From Psychromonas sp. MME1 (GTDB lineage Bacteria; Pseudomonadota; Gammaproteobacteria; Enterobacterales; Psychromonadaceae), in the NCBI RefSeq assembly GCF_041080865.1, contig NZ_CP160906.1, positions 3,061,629 to 3,125,628 of the forward strand: a stretch of 64,000 nt of DNA, read 5' to 3'. A program made the position numbers and the translations under genes. A model generated the notes under the pieces. That model had not been told where the DNA came from. It saw only the letters and a list, made by a program, of their open reading frames with translations, and searched no databases. This document shows positions 60,908 through 64,000 of the stretch, one piece after another; the first letter of the stretch is position 1, and each line of letters opens with the position of its first letter.

Positions 60908-61366
60908 ATGAAAAAAATACTACTGTTAGCCGCTTTAATAGCCGCTGGATATTATATATATGATGAACATTTTTCGCTCTCCGAAAAAAATCTAACGCTA
61001 ACCGATAAACAATTAGCGGTAAAAAAGTTATTCGATAAAGTGGCTTTAACGCCCGTTTCAGATCAAGAGGCAAAAGCTGTTTTTAAGGGGAACGTTATTG
61101 ATATTTGTGAAGAAAATGGTGGAGATACTTTCGGAATAACAGATGAATGTATCAATAATTTTGAAAGACTTGCAAGTAAGCAGTGTTTTAGGCAGTTGGT
61201 TGATTTTGAAGGTAAAATTTACAATTCAAAACGCGAATTACATGTTGACTTGCTAACATTCGAGATGTGTGCTCTGGATATAATCCGGGAGGCCAACTTC
61301 GACAACACTATCGGGGACATCCACACTATCGGGGACATATATGGATGCTCCCCATCTGTCAAATAA
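60908..61366 (+). CDS. four-cysteine membrane-anchored protein, array member 3
   Basis: 152 aa. Same anchor and cysteine pattern (DICE, DECINNF, KQCFRQL, EMCAL), but about 20 extra residues at the end (from DNTIGDIHTIGDI), encoded by a 16-bp tandem repeat and then IS110 terminal sequence. The normal end would lie near REANF, as in members 1 and 2. Confidence 0.68.
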   Translation: MKKILLLAALIAAGYYIYDEHFSLSEKNLTLTDKQLAVKKLFDKVALTPVSDQEAKAVFKGNVIDICEENGGDTFGITDECINNFERLASKQCFRQLVDFEGKIYNSKRELHVDLLTFEMCALDIIREANFDNTIGDIHTIGDIYGCSPSVK

Positions 61367-62757
61367 ATTGAGTTAGATAATACAATTTAAGTACTCTGTT
61401 TCGTTGCAAACTGCTGGTCATTATAAGTTAAACGGTTATCGACATATATCCGGCTTCTTTCATGACCATCCGTGGCCGAGCCTTAATGAGATTCAAATGC
61501 GCTAATGTCCTTTGCACCCAAGTGGCCTATTACGGCCGATGTCCACGAGCAGGTTTTCATTAGCGCGAAACCAGTTTAATTCACAATGTGCATAGCACCG
61601 TTTGCGGTGAGTCCTTCTTGGTTAAACTTGTTTTAACATCTTTTTAAATCGTATAACTTGGTAACTTAAAATCTTGCTCTTTGGCAATCACGGCCCATGT
61701 CATTCGAGCTAGTTTATTTGCGACAGCTACAATAACTTTACACGTCGGTTTAGTTTCCATAAATGACTGTATCCACAAGTTAAAACTGTCATTATGTTTG
61801 TGGCACCAATTCATTAACGCTCTTGCTCCATGAATAAATAGAGTCCGTAGTTGTCGATTCCCGCGTTTGGTAATGCCGCTCATATAGCTATTGTCGCCAC
61901 TAGCGTGTTGCCTCGGCGTCACACCTATCCAAGCTGCGAATTGACGCCCATTTTTAAATTGTTTTCCATTGCCTATGGCTGCGATAGTGCCTGCTGCGAT
62001 AATAGGACCAATGCCAGGAACTTGCTGCGCACGTTTATAATGTGGGTTATCAGCGAGCAGAGCTTGCAGCTGTATTTCAATTTCATTAACAGCGAGATCT
62101 TTACCTTTTACTTCGTGATGTAGCTGTTGTAGAAACTGTCTTGATATGACTGTTAAGGGCTGCGTAGCATCTTCGAGGATTTCAGGTAACTCTGCCCGTA
62201 GCTTGACGATGTTCTTACCGATTATGATCCCATAGTCTGCAAGAAAGCCTCTTATTTGATTGCAGATAGCAGTACGTTGTTTGACGTGTCTTTCTCGTAT
62301 CCGCTGCAAGCATTGCATATCTTGTTGCTCAAGTGACTTAGGTTTAACAAACTTTATGTTAGGTCGGAAGCTTGCTTCTGCGATTGCTAAAGCATCGTTT
62401 GCATCATTCTTATTGCCTTGCACAAAAGGCTTTACTTTAATGGCAGGGATCAAGTTAACGGTATGACCTAACTTAGCGATTTCTCTGCCCCAAAAGTTAG
62501 CTGAATAGTAGGCCTCCATAACAACGTGTGTTGCTTTATATTGTCGTAAAACATCAAGTAATAGATCTCGTTTCACTTTTTTATTGGAGATAACCTTGTG
62601 CGCTTGGTTAAGTGCGCAAACTTGAAATACGTTCTTTGCTAAATCGATGCTAATTACACTAGTATTCATATTGGACGCTCCTTTTGCTTTAGTTAGACGC
62701 TTTAAGCATGGCACATTGCGATGCCGATACTTGGAGCGTCCATCTCAGCATCCATAT
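61339..62757 (-). mobile_element. IS110-family insertion sequence
   Basis: Transposase gene plus non-coding flanks. ATATGGATGCT near 61339 and its complement at 62747-62757 may mark the ends. An internal inverted pair TGGACGCTCC / GGAGCGTCCA (62671 and 62732) lies before the gene. The about 275 bp after the gene (61370-61643) is structured, as expected for a bridge-RNA region. Boundaries are approximate. Confidence 0.65.
61644..62669 (-). CDS. IS110-family DEDD transposase
   Basis: 341 aa from ATG 62669 after AAGGAG. N-terminal RuvC-like DEDD domain: ISIDLAKNVFQVC, HVVMEAYYSANFWG, GNKNDANDALAIAEA. C-terminal transposase_20 part: QVPGIGPIIAAGTIAAIG and SYMSGITKRGNRQLR with the candidate catalytic serine. 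Appears intact. Confidence 0.9.
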   Translation of the reverse strand: MNTSVISIDLAKNVFQVCALNQAHKVISNKKVKRDLLLDVLRQYKATHVVMEAYYSANFWGREIAKLGHTVNLIPAIKVKPFVQGNKNDANDALAIAEASFRPNIKFVKPKSLEQQDMQCLQRIRERHVKQRTAICNQIRGFLADYGIIIGKNIVKLRAELPEILEDATQPLTVISRQFLQQLHHEVKGKDLAVNEIEIQLQALLADNPHYKRAQQVPGIGPIIAAGTIAAIGNGKQFKNGRQFAAWIGVTPRQHASGDNSYMSGITKRGNRQLRTLFIHGARALMNWCHKHNDSFNLWIQSFMETKPTCKVIVAVANKLARMTWAVIAKEQDFKLPSYTI

Positions 62758-62950
62758 CTTTTCATTTATAAAAATATAATAGCCATTCTTTTTAAAAATA
62801 ATCTTAATCAGCGCTTTGCTGTAATTAAATAGTTAAATTCCCGCACTTGAGACTCAATCCAATATGTTTAAACAAGTTTTATTAAAATCAACGCACAGAG
62901 CCTCCTTAACGAAGCGCTAATAGTTAATAAAAAAAACAAATGATTGGGAG

Positions 62951-63946
62951 TTAATGCAGCATACAACTCAGTTTGTTTTGCCCAGATACCCAACATCGGC
63001 CTGTGTGTTCGGCAAATAGTGCCAGTTCTTCGAGTGAGCCCACTGCACCATGGTAACCTTTACCAAAACTCACGGCTAAGGCTAACCATGTGTCACTCTC
63101 TAAGCCAAGGCTGCTTAATAAGCTTGGCAGTTCGCTCGAAATCACGCCGCGCTTATCCTCTCGAATCGCTCGTCCAGTCCAATCAACAAGCTCTAAATAA
63201 TCGAGTAAGGCATAGGGAATACCTTCGTGGGGCGCATCACATTCTGCCGCTAAAAAACCAAATAAGGGTTTACTGTTATCATGGTGATGCAAGGCTTCAT
63301 CGTGACTACATTTACTGTGGATACGCTCAAATATGGACGTAAACTCCGATGTTTCCACACTTACTGACATTTTTGCTCGCACGGGGTTTAAATCAACATA
63401 AGCCATACAAGTTAATAGTGCTTTTTCATCAAGCAATGCTTGCGACTTAAAGCGCCCTTCCCAAAAGCGTCCTTTACAGTTATCTTCGGCGTTCGCTTTG
63501 CGGGCAATAAATTCATTTAATGCGCGCATGAACCAAGAGATATCAAGCAAGCGATGACGCCATTTGCTGATTATCTCAAGCGCCACCTCTATTTGACCTG
63601 CGCAAGTCAGTTCCCCTTTACGCCATCGCGAAACTATTTCTGAGCCAGAATAAAGTTGATACCAACGTCGGCAAACTTCTTCATCGCTACAGGCGCTAAT
63701 CTCGGCTTCATTAGCATGTAAAACAAGGTGATAGTGATTAGACATAATCGAATAAGCGCAAACATCAATGGCAAAGATATCACTTAATTGCCGAATGCGA
63801 TCGACCATCCATTGCCGGCGATGTGAATAGTTTTTACCGCTGTAATTATCTTCGCCACACAAAAATGCACGGCGAACACATCGAGAAATGCAATGATAAT
63901 AAGGTGTGTCCACAAGAGAAATTAACGAAGCACGTGATTGTGTCAT
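62951..63946 (-). CDS. REP-associated tyrosine transposase, second complete copy
   Basis: 331 aa from ATG 63946 (MTQSRASLISLVDTPYYHC; frame open ten codons more). HUH motif MSNHYHLVLHAN and CMAYVDLNPVRAKM tyrosine present. Diverged from the copy at 29049 and lacking the 82-bp leader, so an independent lineage. The 190 bp between it and the IS110 element are AT-rich with no gene. Confidence 0.87.
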   Translation of the reverse strand: MTQSRASLISLVDTPYYHCISRCVRRAFLCGEDNYSGKNYSHRRQWMVDRIRQLSDIFAIDVCAYSIMSNHYHLVLHANEAEISACSDEEVCRRWYQLYSGSEIVSRWRKGELTCAGQIEVALEIISKWRHRLLDISWFMRALNEFIARKANAEDNCKGRFWEGRFKSQALLDEKALLTCMAYVDLNPVRAKMSVSVETSEFTSIFERIHSKCSHDEALHHHDNSKPLFGFLAAECDAPHEGIPYALLDYLELVDWTGRAIREDKRGVISSELPSLLSSLGLESDTWLALAVSFGKGYHGAVGSLEELALFAEHTGRCWVSGQNKLSCMLH

Positions 63947-64000
63947 ACCAAACCCCACAACTGTAAACAAAAACACTGTTTATATAGTAGGTGCAGTATT

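Overview
The window looks like chromosome of a marine gammaproteobacterium of the Psychromonas/Moritella/Vibrio/Shewanella kind. The genus is an inference from moderately AT-rich DNA and from protein resemblance remembered for recQ, ybjD, spoT, hemN-DUF2489-yihI, cytochrome c4/engB, prlC, nhaA, leuA and murB-birA. No search was run.

Bases 1-27,590 are ordinary core genome: DNA repair (recQ, ybjD, nfo), stringent response (spoT), heme and anhydromuropeptide metabolism (hemN, anmK), ribosome assembly (yihI, engB), a sensor kinase, peptidase prlC, cobalamin salvage (cobO), pH homeostasis (nhaA), leucine synthesis with a leader peptide and attenuator (leuL, leuA), msrB, murB-birA and a tRNA operon Thr(TGT)-Tyr(GTA)-Gly(TCC). 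recQ and yihI each carry a one-base frameshift at or next to a homopolymer. Three copies of a roughly 160-bp MITE-like repeat are scattered here.

From the tRNA-Gly gene to the window end everything is accessory. A 24-kb island lies between two exact 55-bp copies of the tRNA-Gly 3' end (27536-27590 and 51503-51557). It carries a cargo pair truncated at the left att site, RAYT (REP-associated tyrosine transposase) genes, and a giant YD-repeat (RHS-like) protein with a LysM segment and a C-terminal lipase domain. That protein is split by an IS1182-like element whose precise removal would restore one 3071-codon frame. An ankyrin-repeat lipoprotein follows as probable immunity protein. The island also has a TPR protein, two overlapping large integrase-like genes (762 and 1033 codons), a broken fic gene and a conserved end gene.

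A shorter remnant of a sister island (51558-54520) follows in tandem. It keeps the same end gene (amber-mutated) and a 51-codon ORF. Its integrase gene has been cut to the first 20 codons by an IS6-family element, and it has gained a DUF1778/GNAT toxin-antitoxin pair. It ends at an 18-bp piece of the att core. Beyond lie a three-unit iteron promoter with a HipA-like kinase and HTH partner, a hipBA locus with three 28-bp operators and a frameshifted hipA, a decayed type I secretion ABC transporter, a tandem array of three four-cysteine membrane-anchored proteins whose spacers contain decayed copies of the transporter's 3' end, an IS110-family element, and another RAYT gene.

The most interesting parts are the tRNA-Gly island family with paired large integrases, the IS-interrupted YD/LysM/lipase toxin with its ankyrin lipoprotein, and the triplicated four-cysteine family. 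Many genes carry single-base frameshifts, so sequencing error has to be separated from real decay.
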